The position numbers and the translations under genes are program-made. The notes below the pieces were generated by a model. The model saw only the letters and a program-made list of their open reading frames with translations. It was not told the origin of the DNA and did not search any database. From Rothia mucilaginosa (lineage in GTDB: Bacteria > Actinomycetota > Actinomycetes > Actinomycetales > Micrococcaceae), in NCBI RefSeq assembly GCF_019334805.1, contig NZ_CP079822.1:1798001-1862000 (forward strand): a DNA stretch of 64,000 bases. The letters run 5' to 3'. This document shows positions 53,953 to 62,281 of the stretch, one piece after another. Every line of letters starts with the position of its first letter. Positions within the stretch are counted from its first letter, which is position 1.

Positions 53953-53958
53953 TACTGT
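53953..53958 (+). promoter_or_regulatory. PDZ/Lon-like protease gene -10 box, probably leaderless
   Basis: TACTGT followed by seven bases (AGAAACC) and the ATG at 53966. Confidence 0.5.
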
Positions 53959-53965
53959 AGAAACC

Positions 53966-55189
53966 ATGACTAAGTCCACCCCTGATGCTGAGCAGCAGTC
54001 GAACGCCGCCTCCGTGAGCGTGAAGAGTAATGAGAAGGCGGCTAAGCGCCGTTCGCGTTTTGCGCCGCGCCGCGTGAACCTGCGTTCGGTGAGCGCTGTG
54101 GCGACGTGCGCCCTGCTGGCTGGTGCTTTTGTTCTGCCCAGTTCCTATGTGAAGGAGGGCCCCGGCCCGCTCTTTGATGTGCTCGGAACGTACCAGGAGA
54201 AGGACGTCATTGAGGTTTCTGGCGCGCCCAGCTATAAGACGTTCGGCAAGATGAACATGACCACGGTGTCGGTTTCGGGTGGCCCGTACACGGAGCTGTC
54301 CGGCGCGGAGGCGTTCTACGGCTGGTTGGCGTTTGACGGTAACCGCAGCCTCGTGGTGCCGACCGATGCCCTGTACCCGCATGTGAGCCATGAGCAGGCG
54401 ACGGCGGCGACCGGCGCGCAGATGGCTGATTCGCAGACTCAGGCGAAGGTCGCGGCGATGCGCCAGCTGAAGATGGCGGTGACAGAGAAGGTTCAGGTGC
54501 TTTCCACGGTGGAGGGTTCCCCGGCGGCGAGCGCTCTGAAGGCTGATGACCGCATCGTGAAGGTGGGGGAGAAGCAGATTGAGACTCTCACCGATGTTCC
54601 GAAGGCGGTGAACGCCTCGAACGGTTCGCCGATTGATGTGACCGTGGAACGTGGCGGCAAACAGCAGACGTTTAAGCTGACCCCGGTTCGTTCCAGTGAC
54701 GATAGCCGCTGGATTCTGGGCGCGGGTTTGAAGCAGAGCTATGACCTGCCGGCGCACGTGCAGTACAACCTGGACGGTGTGGGCGGCCCGAGCGCCGGTC
54801 TGATGCTGGCGCTGGGCACGGTCGATAAGCTCAGCGAGGGTACCCTGCTCGCCGATGAGGATGCCGGAGGCGACCCGTACCGCAGCTACATTTCGGGTAC
54901 CGGCACGATTGACGCGAACGGTAAGGTCGGCGCAATTGGCGGCATTAAGTACAAGATTCTTGCGACGGGCCGTTACGGCGCGCGCTACTTCTTGGCGCCT
55001 AAGGATAACTGCGATTCGATTGTGAAGATGCAGGCGCAGGACCCCGACCTGTTCAATTACTATCACGCCGGTCAGGTGCGCGGCACGATGGTGGTAGTCC
55101 CTGTTTCAACCCTGGATGAGGCGGTGAAGACGGTGGAGGCGATTAAGTCCGGCACCCCGGATGATTCCCTGCCCCGCTGCGGCTCCTAA
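53966..55189 (+). CDS. Membrane-anchored PDZ/Lon-like serine protease
   Basis: A 407-residue protease. A basic N-terminus and one helix (SVSAVATCALLAGAFVLPSS) anchor it with the rest outside. The PDZ domain (about residues 160-235) reads VEGSPAASALKADDRIVKVG. The Lon-type S16 domain follows: catalytic Ser in GVGGPSAGLMLALGT, and Lys in GAIGGIKYKILATGRYGARYFLAP. This Ser-Lys arrangement matches the YlbL/Lon-like family. Gene order with DUF2342 and UPF0182 is shared with other Actinobacteria as I recall it. Substrate unknown. Confidence 0.9.
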   Translation: MTKSTPDAEQQSNAASVSVKSNEKAAKRRSRFAPRRVNLRSVSAVATCALLAGAFVLPSSYVKEGPGPLFDVLGTYQEKDVIEVSGAPSYKTFGKMNMTTVSVSGGPYTELSGAEAFYGWLAFDGNRSLVVPTDALYPHVSHEQATAATGAQMADSQTQAKVAAMRQLKMAVTEKVQVLSTVEGSPAASALKADDRIVKVGEKQIETLTDVPKAVNASNGSPIDVTVERGGKQQTFKLTPVRSSDDSRWILGAGLKQSYDLPAHVQYNLDGVGGPSAGLMLALGTVDKLSEGTLLADEDAGGDPYRSYISGTGTIDANGKVGAIGGIKYKILATGRYGARYFLAPKDNCDSIVKMQAQDPDLFNYYHAGQVRGTMVVVPVSTLDEAVKTVEAIKSGTPDDSLPRCGS

Positions 55190-55235
55190 CATAACGTTTC
55201 TCTCCGCAAGGTTCTCGCCCGTATAGCGTAGAAGT

Positions 55236-55265
55236 CAGCCCCGGTACTTTACGGTACCGGGGCTG
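55236..55265 (+). terminator. Terminator of the PDZ protease gene
   Basis: CAGCCCCGGTAC pairs perfectly with GTACCGGGGCTG across TTTACG, followed by TTCTG. Confidence 0.85.
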
Positions 55266-55468
55266 TTCTGCACCCTATTCTCTGTCCTCGTCTGTGTCTG
55301 CGCCTCCGTAATCCTCGCCAGCGCCCCTCACCTCAGCATTTCGCGTCCCAAAACCTCTCAACCCGGTCATATTTCGCCCCGAGCTTCTACGAAGTTCTGC
55401 CCTTCTGCGTCACCTCTGAGATACTTAAAGGCAGTTATTTTCTCTGAACGTATGATGAGCGAGGAATT

Positions 55469-58400
55469 GTGTCTGAGTCGACCAATAACACCGCGCATCC
55501 CAAGCCGAAGAAGTCAACGCCCAAGCGCCGTAGCCCCTTGCGGGTGACGATTGCTGTGGTGGCGGTGCTCATTGCTGCTTTTGTGGGTGCGTCCCAGGTG
55601 TACACGGACTGGCTGTGGTTTGATCAGCTGGGTTATAGCACCGTGTTCACTACCCAGATTTTGTTGAAGGTAGCCGTGTTTGTGGTGGCTGCCGTGGTGA
55701 TTGCTGTGCCGCTGTGGGCTTCGATGTCCTACGCGGTCCGTCATGCTGATGTGGCGCCGGCGTCCGAGAAGGAGCCGCAGGAGGCGCCGAACCCGAATCA
55801 GAGCGTGCCGACGAGCGGCACGGATGCTGCCGAGCAGATGTTGCGTGACGTGTTTGGTCAGCAGCGTGCTGAGGAGAGCATGCGCCGTTACCACGAGAGC
55901 GTGGATAAGGCACGTAAGGTTCTGCTGATTGTGGTTCCGCTACTGCTGGGTCTGTTCATTGCTTCGGCGACGATGACTCAGTGGAGCACCGTCGCGCTGT
56001 TCTTCAATCAGCAGTCCTTCGGTAAGACTGACCCCGAGTTCGGTCTGGATTACGGGTTCTTCCTGTTTGCGTTGCCGTTCTTCCGCATGGTGGTGACTCT
56101 GGTGACCTCCGCTGTGGTGCTGTCGGCGCTCGCGGGCCTGTTCATGCACTACTTCTACGGCGGTATTAAGGTGCAGCCGGGTGGTGTGAGTACTACCGTG
56201 GCGTTCCGTCGTCACGCTGCGATTGTGGCGGCTGCGTTCTTGCTGACTCGTGCGGTGAGCTTCTGGCTGGATCGTTATTCGTCGACTCAGCAGCAGGCGG
56301 GCCGCTGGGCTGGCGCGATGTACACGGATGTGAACTCGTCGATCCCGGTGAACGCTATTTTGGCGATTTCTGCTTTGCTGGTGGCGCTCATGTTTGTGGT
56401 GGCGGCTTCGATGAATCGTTGGCGTTTGCCGCTGATTAGCACCGCGATGCTGGTGGTTGTTGCTTTGGTTGCTGGTGGCCTGTACCCGTGGATTGTTCAG
56501 CGTTTCCAGGTGGTTCCGAATGAGCAGGGTGCTCAGGCAAAGTTCATTCAGCGCAATATTGATGCGACCCGTTACGCGTACGGTCTGGACAAGATTGAGA
56601 CCACCCCGTATGACGCGACGATTGACACTCGTGCCGGTGCGTTGAGCTCTTCGAGCGCAACCATTGCGAATATTCGTCTGTTGGATCCGAATGTTGTGTC
56701 TTCGGCGTTTGCTCAGATGCAGCAGTTCCGCCCGTACTACCGTTTTGATTCGCAGCTGGCGGTGGACCGCTATGCGGTGGGTAACACCACGCAGGATACT
56801 GTGTTGGCGGCTCGTGAGCTGAACCCGGCGCAGACCAGCGGTGATTCTTGGTATAACCGCCACGTGGTGTACACCCACGGTTACGGTGTGATTGCCGCCT
56901 ACGGTAACCAGGTGGATTCTGCGGGTAACCCTAAGTTCTTGCAGTCCGGCATTAAGGCGACCGGTACCCTGAGCGAGGATTATGAGCCGCGTATTTACTT
57001 TGGCATGAGCTCGCCGGAGTATTCGATTGTGGGCGGTAAGGGCGACACCCTGGAGTTGGACCGTCCGCTCTCTGCTGAGGAAACCAACACCTCCGATGCG
57101 AAGTACACTTTCGCCGGTTATGGTGGTCCTCGCGTTGATTCGCTGCTGGCTCGTCTGTCCTACGCGATTAAGTTCCAGTCCTCTGACATTCTGCTTTCGG
57201 ACGCGGTGCGTGAGGGTTCGCAGATTCTGTACGAACGCAACCCGCTCGATCGTGTGCGTAAGGTGGCGCCGTACCTGAGCGTGGATTCTAAGCCGTACCC
57301 GGTGATTGTGAATAACCGCGTGCAGTGGATTGTGGATGCTTACACTACGAGCGATCAGTTCCCCTACGCGCAGGGTAGCTCCCAGGATGCGGCAACCGCT
57401 GCGGGTGCTCAGCGTTCTAACTCGGTGAACTACATCCGTAACTCGGTGAAGGCTACTGTGGATGCGTATGACGGTTCGGTGACCCTGTACGCGTGGGATG
57501 AGGAAGATCCGGTGCTGAAGGCGTGGCAGGGCGTTTTCCCTGGCACGGTGAAGAGCTACCGTGAGATGAACGCTTCGCTGATGAGCCACGTGCGTTACCC
57601 GACTGACATGTTCAATATTCAGCGCACCATGCTGAATAAGTACCACGTGACGAACGCGAATAGCTTCTACGCCGGTGACGATGTCTGGTCGATTCCGAAC
57701 GACCCGACTAATGATCGTAACCAGCCGATTTCGCCCTACTACCTGTCCCTGCAGATGCCGGGGGATTCTCGTGCGCACTTCTCGTTGACGACCACGTTCA
57801 TTCCTCAGCAGAGCGATTCGAACTCTCGTAACGTGATGTACGGCTTCCTTGCCGCTAATGGTGATGCCGGTACCGGTAAGGACGGCGAGCGTAGCCCCGA
57901 TTACGGCAAGTTGCGTCTGCTGGAGTTGCCGCGTTCTTCGGTGGTTCCCGGCCCCGGCCAGGCTCAGAATATTTTCAACTCTGACGCTGAGGTGTCGAAC
58001 CAGCTGAACCTGTTGCGCCGTGGTTCCTCTGAGGTTATTAACGGCAATATGCTGACTCTGCCGGTGGGCGGCGGCATGTTGTACGTTCAGCCGGTGTACG
58101 TGCAGTCGAGCGGTGACGCTAAGTACCCGCGTCTGCAGCGTGTGCTGGTGAGCTTCGGCGATAAGGTCGGTTTCGCTCCGACTCTGGAGGAGGCGCTGAA
58201 CCAGGTGTTCGGCGGCTCCTCGGGCGCGAAGCTGGACGGTTCGGCGGCTAGCCCCTCGGCTTCTGCCTCCGGCTCCTCTGGTTCTTCGGGTGCTTCGACC
58301 GGAGGTTCTTCGGCTTCGCAGTCTTCGGAGCTGAAGCAGGCTCTGACGGATGCCTCGAAGGCGATGACCGATGCTGATGCGGCGATGAAGAAGGGCGACT

Positions 58401-58582
58401 GGGCTGCCTACGGTGAGGCTCAGAAGCGTCTGGAAGCAGCCGTGAAGAAGGCTCTGGAGGCTGAGGAGGCGCAGAGCACGGCGTCCGCTAAGGCTTCTGC
58501 ATCGGCAGCGCCCAGCGCCTCGGCGGCTCCGAGCGCAGCGGCTAGCGCTAAGCCCAGCGCGAGCCTTTCGACTTCTCACTAG
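55469..58582 (+). CDS. UPF0182 family membrane protein
   Basis: A 1037-residue UPF0182 protein of unknown function. Seven hydrophobic segments occupy residues ~25-345, among them VTIAVVAVLIAAFVGA and LLIVVPLLLGLFIASATM. A large extracytoplasmic domain follows, with WIVDAYTTSDQFPYAQ, LMSHVRYPTDMFNIQR and LLRRGSSEVINGNMLTLPVGGG as family hallmarks. The last ~120 residues form a Ser/Ala/Gly-rich linker, a helical segment and an Ala/Ser/Pro tail, resembling cell-wall-spanning ends. Start GTG at 55469 with GAGG four bases upstream. Confidence 0.9.
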   Translation: MSESTNNTAHPKPKKSTPKRRSPLRVTIAVVAVLIAAFVGASQVYTDWLWFDQLGYSTVFTTQILLKVAVFVVAAVVIAVPLWASMSYAVRHADVAPASEKEPQEAPNPNQSVPTSGTDAAEQMLRDVFGQQRAEESMRRYHESVDKARKVLLIVVPLLLGLFIASATMTQWSTVALFFNQQSFGKTDPEFGLDYGFFLFALPFFRMVVTLVTSAVVLSALAGLFMHYFYGGIKVQPGGVSTTVAFRRHAAIVAAAFLLTRAVSFWLDRYSSTQQQAGRWAGAMYTDVNSSIPVNAILAISALLVALMFVVAASMNRWRLPLISTAMLVVVALVAGGLYPWIVQRFQVVPNEQGAQAKFIQRNIDATRYAYGLDKIETTPYDATIDTRAGALSSSSATIANIRLLDPNVVSSAFAQMQQFRPYYRFDSQLAVDRYAVGNTTQDTVLAARELNPAQTSGDSWYNRHVVYTHGYGVIAAYGNQVDSAGNPKFLQSGIKATGTLSEDYEPRIYFGMSSPEYSIVGGKGDTLELDRPLSAEETNTSDAKYTFAGYGGPRVDSLLARLSYAIKFQSSDILLSDAVREGSQILYERNPLDRVRKVAPYLSVDSKPYPVIVNNRVQWIVDAYTTSDQFPYAQGSSQDAATAAGAQRSNSVNYIRNSVKATVDAYDGSVTLYAWDEEDPVLKAWQGVFPGTVKSYREMNASLMSHVRYPTDMFNIQRTMLNKYHVTNANSFYAGDDVWSIPNDPTNDRNQPISPYYLSLQMPGDSRAHFSLTTTFIPQQSDSNSRNVMYGFLAANGDAGTGKDGERSPDYGKLRLLELPRSSVVPGPGQAQNIFNSDAEVSNQLNLLRRGSSEVINGNMLTLPVGGGMLYVQPVYVQSSGDAKYPRLQRVLVSFGDKVGFAPTLEEALNQVFGGSSGAKLDGSAASPSASASGSSGSSGASTGGSSASQSSELKQALTDASKAMTDADAAMKKGDWAAYGEAQKRLEAAVKKALEAEEAQSTASAKASASAAPSASAAPSAAASAKPSASLSTSH

Positions 58583-58717
58583 GATGCCTGAGGCGGCGGG
58601 GGAGTAGCGCATACCGGATGCTCACGGATCGGATGTCCACGGGTCTAGCGTCCTCGCTCTAGAACCGGGGCCTGCACTGGATACGGCTCCTACTGACTAC
58701 CTCTAGCGGTCTCTGAC

Positions 58718-58754
58718 GGAACGGGGTGGAAGTGTATCGCTTCCACCCCGTTCC
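58718..58754 (+). terminator. Terminator after the UPF0182 gene
   Basis: GGAACGGGGTGGAAG pairs perfectly with CTTCCACCCCGTTCC. Confidence 0.85.
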
Positions 58755-58795
58755 TGTATGTTCTACCCCTGGCACTGCCCCGTAGCCCCTATTCC

Positions 58796-58840
58796 TACCC
58801 AACTGCTTTCTACCCAACTGCTTTCTACCCAACAGCCCCT
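58796..58840. repeat. 15-bp tandem repeat upstream of the tRNA
   Basis: TACCCAACTGCTTTC occurs twice in tandem, followed by a diverged third unit (TACCCAACAGCCCCT). It lies in the promoter-side spacer of the tRNA gene. Confidence 0.8.
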
Positions 58841-58917
58841 ATTTTTGTGTGCTTGGTTACAAATCGCGTTTTTGGCTTGCATGCCCGGTTTGGGGTCTGT
58901 ATAGTTGTATGAGTCGC

Positions 58918-58994
58918 CGCGGGGTGGAGCAGTTCGGTAGCTCGCCGGGCTCATAACCCGGAGGTCGCAGGTTCAAATCCTGTCCCCGCAACCA
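58918..58994 (+). tRNA. Initiator tRNA-Met (CAT anticodon)
   Basis: A 77-base cloverleaf: acceptor CGCGGGG with CCCCGCA, anticodon arm CGGGCTCATAACCCG, T arm with GGTTCAAATCC, and encoded CCA. The first acceptor pair is the C1-A72 mismatch and the anticodon stem has three G-C pairs, both marks of initiator tRNA-fMet. It starts translation. Its 3' part is the site of an integrated element (repeat at 62282). Confidence 0.96.
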
Positions 58995-58996
58995 GA

Positions 58997-59040
58997 AAAA
59001 CCCGGTATCTCAACGAAAAGTCGCTGAGATACCGGGTTTT
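58997..59040 (+). terminator. Terminator after the tRNA
   Basis: AAAACCCGGTATCTCA pairs perfectly with TGAGATACCGGGTTTT, then GTTTTG. It lies on the element side of the att site; a different terminator follows the right-hand copy. Confidence 0.9.
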
Positions 59041-59232
59041 GTTTTGCCCTGACGAGACCGAATCCCTATGTTATTCCCTACCTTTCAGCCAAACTCAGGC
59101 CCGTCGTCGAGGTGGGGGGAGGGGGGACTATCACCCAACATCGAGGACTATCATCCAACGCCCCTTCGGGGCGTATGACTATCTTCGCTCGTGCATGATC
59201 TCGTGGGAGGGAGGTTGCAGAGGAGGATTTTC
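59041..59232. other. Left end of the element, no gene
   Basis: Contains the near-repeat GGACTATCACCCAAC / GGACTATCATCCAAC (about 59126-59158) and a CCCC/GGGG mini-hairpin at 59161. No convincing coding frame. Confidence 0.5.
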
Positions 59233-59510
59233 ACCGCCTAATCGGCGTTGATACCGGCTGTTTACCGCCTGAAAATGCAAAAGCGGTATAGCATTTTCCC
59301 TCGTATCTCAACCGAATCCCAACCCTTTACCGCCTTCACCGCCTAAAACCGAAAACTTTTATATATACACACGCATATGTAGGAAGATGAACACTCGCGT
59401 GTACACTTTTTAGAAATTAGGCGGTAGAGGCGGCAACACACCATGTTTTGACTGATATACCAACGTTTTCGATATACCGCTTAGCCTCAAACAGGCGGTA
59501 ACTAAGCGGT
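59233..59510. repeat. Iteron-like array of ACCGCYT motifs
   Basis: ACCGCCT occurs at 59233, 59264, 59329 and 59338; its complement AGGCGGT at 59419, 59428 (last base C) and 59493; the variant ACCGCTT/AAGCGGT at 59476 and 59504, plus GCGGTA at 59283. The paired copies at 59329/59338 and 59419/59428 face each other around an AT-rich core (ATATATAC). It resembles a replication origin or integrase arm sites. Confidence 0.65.
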
Positions 59511-59522
59511 GAAAGAGTAGCG

Positions 59523-60921
59523 TCCCGCATAGTGGTGTAACCGTGTAGTGATCGGCCCGTTGCTTGTGATGGGTGCGGTCACCGTGTGATCCTTCGAGAA
59601 AGCTCTTCTACTTCTGACTCGAAATGATTTGGAGGCACAACGATGACCGCTCCTCATATTATCGACCCTGCTGGCATGCTTGGCGAGGCGTTGTCCCAGG
59701 CATCCCCAGATTTGATGCGTTCCTTGCTCCAGCACGTCATTAACACGTTGCTATCAGCGGACGCTGATGCGGTGTGCGGGGCCCAGTGGGGTCAACAAGA
59801 TCCGCAGCGTCACACCAGGCGCAACGGGTATCGCTACCGGCCCCTGGACACCAGGGTCGGCACCATCGACGTGGCGATCCCCAAGCTGCGCTCAGGCACC
59901 TACTTCCCAGAATGGTTACTGCAACGGCGCAAACGCTGTGAAACCGCGTTGATCACAGTGGTCGCTGACTGCTACCTGGCAGGAGTATCCACGCGCCGTA
60001 TGGACAAGCTCGTCAAAACCCTGGGGATCACAGGACTGTCCAAGTCCCAGGTCTCACGCATGGCAACAGACCTCGACGAACACGTGGATCAGTTCCGCAA
60101 CCGGCCCCTCCACGATGCCGGGCCTTTCACCTTCGTCGCCGCTGACGCACTGACCATGAAAGTACGCGAAGGAGGACGCGTCGTCTCGTGCGCGGTTCTG
60201 GTTGCCACCGGAGTCAACAATGACGGACACCGCGAAGTGCTGGGGGTGCGCGTGTCCACCAGCGAGACCGCTCCAGCCTGGAAGGAGTTCTTCGCCGACC
60301 TGGTCGCCCGAGGCCTGACCGGCGTGCGCCTGGTCACCAGTGATGCCCATCTGGGCCTGGTTGAAGCCATCGCCGCCAACCTGCCCGGAGCCACCTGGCA
60401 ACGATGCCGCACCCACTACGCCGCGAATCTCATGTCCATCACCCCCAAAGCACTATGGCCCGCTGTCAAAGCGATGCTGCACTCGGTGTATGACCAGCCC
60501 GACGCGGCATCGGTCAACGCTCAATACGACCGGCTCTTGGACTACGTCCACGACAAGCTCCCCGCCGTGTGTGATCACCTCGATCAAGCCAGGGCAGACG
60601 TCCTCGCGTTCGCGTCCTTCCCCACCGGGGTGTGGACCCAGATCTGGTCCAACAACCCCAACGAACGCCTCAACCGCGAAATCCGCCGCCGCACCGACAC
60701 CGTGGGAATCTTCCCCAACCGACAAGCAATCATCCGCCTAGTCGGAGCCGTCCTCGCCGAACAAAACGACGAATGGGCCGAAGGCCGACGCTACCTCAGC
60801 CTCGACATCCTCACCAAATCACGACTCACACCACAACCCACCGGGCAGGAGGACACCCCACTCCAACTCAGCGCATAACCCACTCCGAAGGACACAAAAC
60901 GATTACACCACTCCACAGGAC
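59523..60921 (+). mobile_element. IS256-family insertion sequence
   Basis: The transposase is flanked by imperfect terminal inverted repeats: GTCCCGCATAGTGGTGTAAC at 59523 against the complement of the right end, GTCCTGTGGAGTGGTGTAAT. About 1.4 kb. No matching target duplication is visible beside these ends, so the ends may be off by a few bases or the copy is old. Confidence 0.75.
59643..60878 (+). CDS. IS256-family transposase
   Basis: A 411-residue DDE transposase of the Mutator/IS256 family. Catalytic residues are Asp168 (VAADALTMKV), Asp234 (VTSDAHLG) and Glu341 (NNPNERLNRE). WQRCRTHYAANL, the family signature, lies between. The N-terminus has RNGYRYRPLDTRVGTIDVAIPKLR. GGAGG lies seven bases before the ATG. 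It is full length with no frameshift, so it may be active. It belongs to the insertion sequence inside the tRNA-linked element. Confidence 0.95.
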   Translation: MTAPHIIDPAGMLGEALSQASPDLMRSLLQHVINTLLSADADAVCGAQWGQQDPQRHTRRNGYRYRPLDTRVGTIDVAIPKLRSGTYFPEWLLQRRKRCETALITVVADCYLAGVSTRRMDKLVKTLGITGLSKSQVSRMATDLDEHVDQFRNRPLHDAGPFTFVAADALTMKVREGGRVVSCAVLVATGVNNDGHREVLGVRVSTSETAPAWKEFFADLVARGLTGVRLVTSDAHLGLVEAIAANLPGATWQRCRTHYAANLMSITPKALWPAVKAMLHSVYDQPDAASVNAQYDRLLDYVHDKLPAVCDHLDQARADVLAFASFPTGVWTQIWSNNPNERLNREIRRRTDTVGIFPNRQAIIRLVGAVLAEQNDEWAEGRRYLSLDILTKSRLTPQPTGQEDTPLQLSA

Positions 60922-60950
60922 TTGACCTGAGCAAGAGCACGTTCTACAGT
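60922..60950 (+). promoter_or_regulatory. Promoter of the protoglobin gene
   Basis: TTGACC, a 17-base spacer, then TACAGT, placed 27 bases before the ATG. The -35 begins at the base after the insertion sequence end. Confidence 0.65.
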
Positions 60951-60976
60951 TGACGCATAAGTTCAAGGAGGTTCGC

Positions 60977-61570
60977 ATGACCGCTTACGACCACTCGTCG
61001 GGGTACACCTACGGCACCGATGCCGTCCCCACGTCTCCGCTCACACTCGAGGATCTACGCCAGATTGAGGCCGCCGCGCACGTCCAGCCCGGTGACGCAG
61101 AGCTGCTCGCGCGAGCAGAACCCATCCTGGCGCCGCATGCCATGGAAATGGTCGACACGTGGCGCGGGATTTTGGCTCAAAAGACCTACCTGGCAGCACA
61201 TTCCGCGCATCCGGATGGACAGCCGAACCCCGAGTACGCGCAGGCGTCAAAGCCCCGATTCGCCCAGTGGATCATCGACATGTGCACGCGCGAGCGGGAT
61301 CAGGCGTGGTTGGACTACCAGTACCTGATCGGAGCTCGACACATGACCGCGGCGAAGAACGCGGCGGATGGGGCGGACTCGACGCCATTCGTGCCTCTGC
61401 GCTACGTGCTCGCCTTCATCGCGCCGACTGTGGAGGTCGGGCACCGTCTCCTGGCGGAGGGCTTCGAGGGCGCAGAACTGGACGCTGTCCGTGACGCGTG
61501 GACTCGCGCTGTGACTGTCGCCGTGACAGTGTGGGCGTATGCCTACCGCGATCACCCCGAGCAATTCTGA
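60977..61570 (+). CDS. Protoglobin-domain protein
   Basis: A 197-residue single-domain protein of the protoglobin type, a haem-binding globin that senses or binds O2, CO or NO. AMEMVDTWRGILAQ, FAQWIIDMCTRERDQAWLDY, YLIGARHMTAAKNAADG and FVPLRYVLAFIAPTVEVG follow family order. The His in GARHM is the probable proximal haem ligand. No signalling domain is attached. The start is the ATG at 60977 with AAGGAGG five bases upstream; the ATG at 60950 lies ahead of that site. It overlaps a truncated ogt by 32 bases. Likely acquired by transfer. Confidence 0.82.
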   Translation: MTAYDHSSGYTYGTDAVPTSPLTLEDLRQIEAAAHVQPGDAELLARAEPILAPHAMEMVDTWRGILAQKTYLAAHSAHPDGQPNPEYAQASKPRFAQWIIDMCTRERDQAWLDYQYLIGARHMTAAKNAADGADSTPFVPLRYVLAFIAPTVEVGHRLLAEGFEGAELDAVRDAWTRAVTVAVTVWAYAYRDHPEQF

Positions 61571-61649
61571 TCCGGCGCTCGCCACCTACGACTCCCCCAT
61601 CGGCCGCCTCACGCTTGATAGCGGTGTATTCGTCTTTCGCACTCTCTGA
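61539..61649 (+). pseudogene. Truncated ogt (O6-alkylguanine-DNA alkyltransferase) start
   Basis: A second frame starts with an ATG inside the protoglobin gene: MPTAITPSNSDPALATYDSP then IGRLTLDSG. YDSPIGRLTL is the standard N-terminus of Ogt/MGMT proteins. The similarity ends after about 25 residues and a stop occurs after 36 codons; the active-site PCHR part is absent. The four-fold coupling suggests a former protoglobin-ogt operon. Confidence 0.65.
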
Positions 61650-61651
61650 CT

Positions 61652-61688
61652 GCTCTCCCTGGAAGCCTCAGTGGCTTCCAGGGAGAGC
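61652..61688 (+). terminator. Terminator after the ogt fragment
   Basis: GCTCTCCCTGGAAGCC pairs perfectly with GGCTTCCAGGGAGAGC, then TTTCTTTCT. Confidence 0.9.
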
Positions 61689-61724
61689 TTTCTTTCTGGG
61701 TTATAGGACACTACGTGTTGCTGG

Positions 61725-61976
61725 TTGGGTGACTTTTCGGCTTTCTGGTGCGGGAAAGTCACTCTTTCAGTTGGTCGTGTTTGCCTCGTTCCTGTGAATA
61801 CTGCATCGTGCTCTGTGTGTGGCTGCCCCATGATCCGTCACGGTAAGAAGTCAACAGGAGGTCCTTTGAAGATCGCGGTGGTAGAAGTCCGCTCATCATC
61901 AAGGACCTCGACCTCTACCCACAACCCCCGACCAATACCTGGTCACCCACACTCAACTCGGAAGAGCCGGAAATAG
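61725..61976 (+). pseudogene. Transposase N-terminal remnant
   Basis: A forward frame reads VPVNTASCSVCGCPMIRHGK followed by KSTGG, the zinc-finger start common to several transposases (CxxCG, then HGK...G). The expected RWxC continuation is missing and the sequence becomes Ser/Thr-rich, so it is truncated or frameshifted. The source family is uncertain. Confidence 0.5.
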
Positions 61977-62219
61977 CCTTCGTGATAGCGGAATAAAACG
62001 AAGGTGTGGAACTTGCAAGGACCGATCTCAAACTGGGATTCGATAGAACAGTTTAGCAAACGCTGACTTCGCTTTGCCGTCACTTGGAAACCTATCCGTT
62101 GGAAGTGCAGCTATCCTCACATACGCTTTTCCAAGTGAAGTATAGCTATGCACGTTTCACCGACGTTAGTAAAAACCCCGAACTTATCGCAGTCAACAGA
62201 AACCCGGTAGAAAATATAT
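61880..62219 (+). pseudogene. Decayed reading frame at the right end of the element
   Basis: One forward frame stays protein-like (IIKDLDLYPQPPTNTW, EEPEIAFVIAE, then ETYPLEVQLSSHTLFQVKYS) but is cut by in-frame stops around 61992 and 62052. I do not recognise the family. It overlaps the end of the transposase remnant in another frame. Confidence 0.3.
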
Positions 62220-62281
62220 AGGAGCCAAAGGTGGCGCCTTTTAAAATCCAAGTCGTGGGAACGACAGCAAACAAGATCGGT

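Noticed and set aside
55940..58612. Very long open frame on the reverse strand opposite the UPF0182 gene
   Set aside because: Its Arg/His/Val-rich composition is that of an antisense frame in high-GC DNA, it has no family resemblance, and it lies opposite a well-supported gene.
59515..60930. Target-site duplication for the IS256-type element
   Set aside because: The 8-9 bases beside the inferred ends do not match; I therefore do not claim one.
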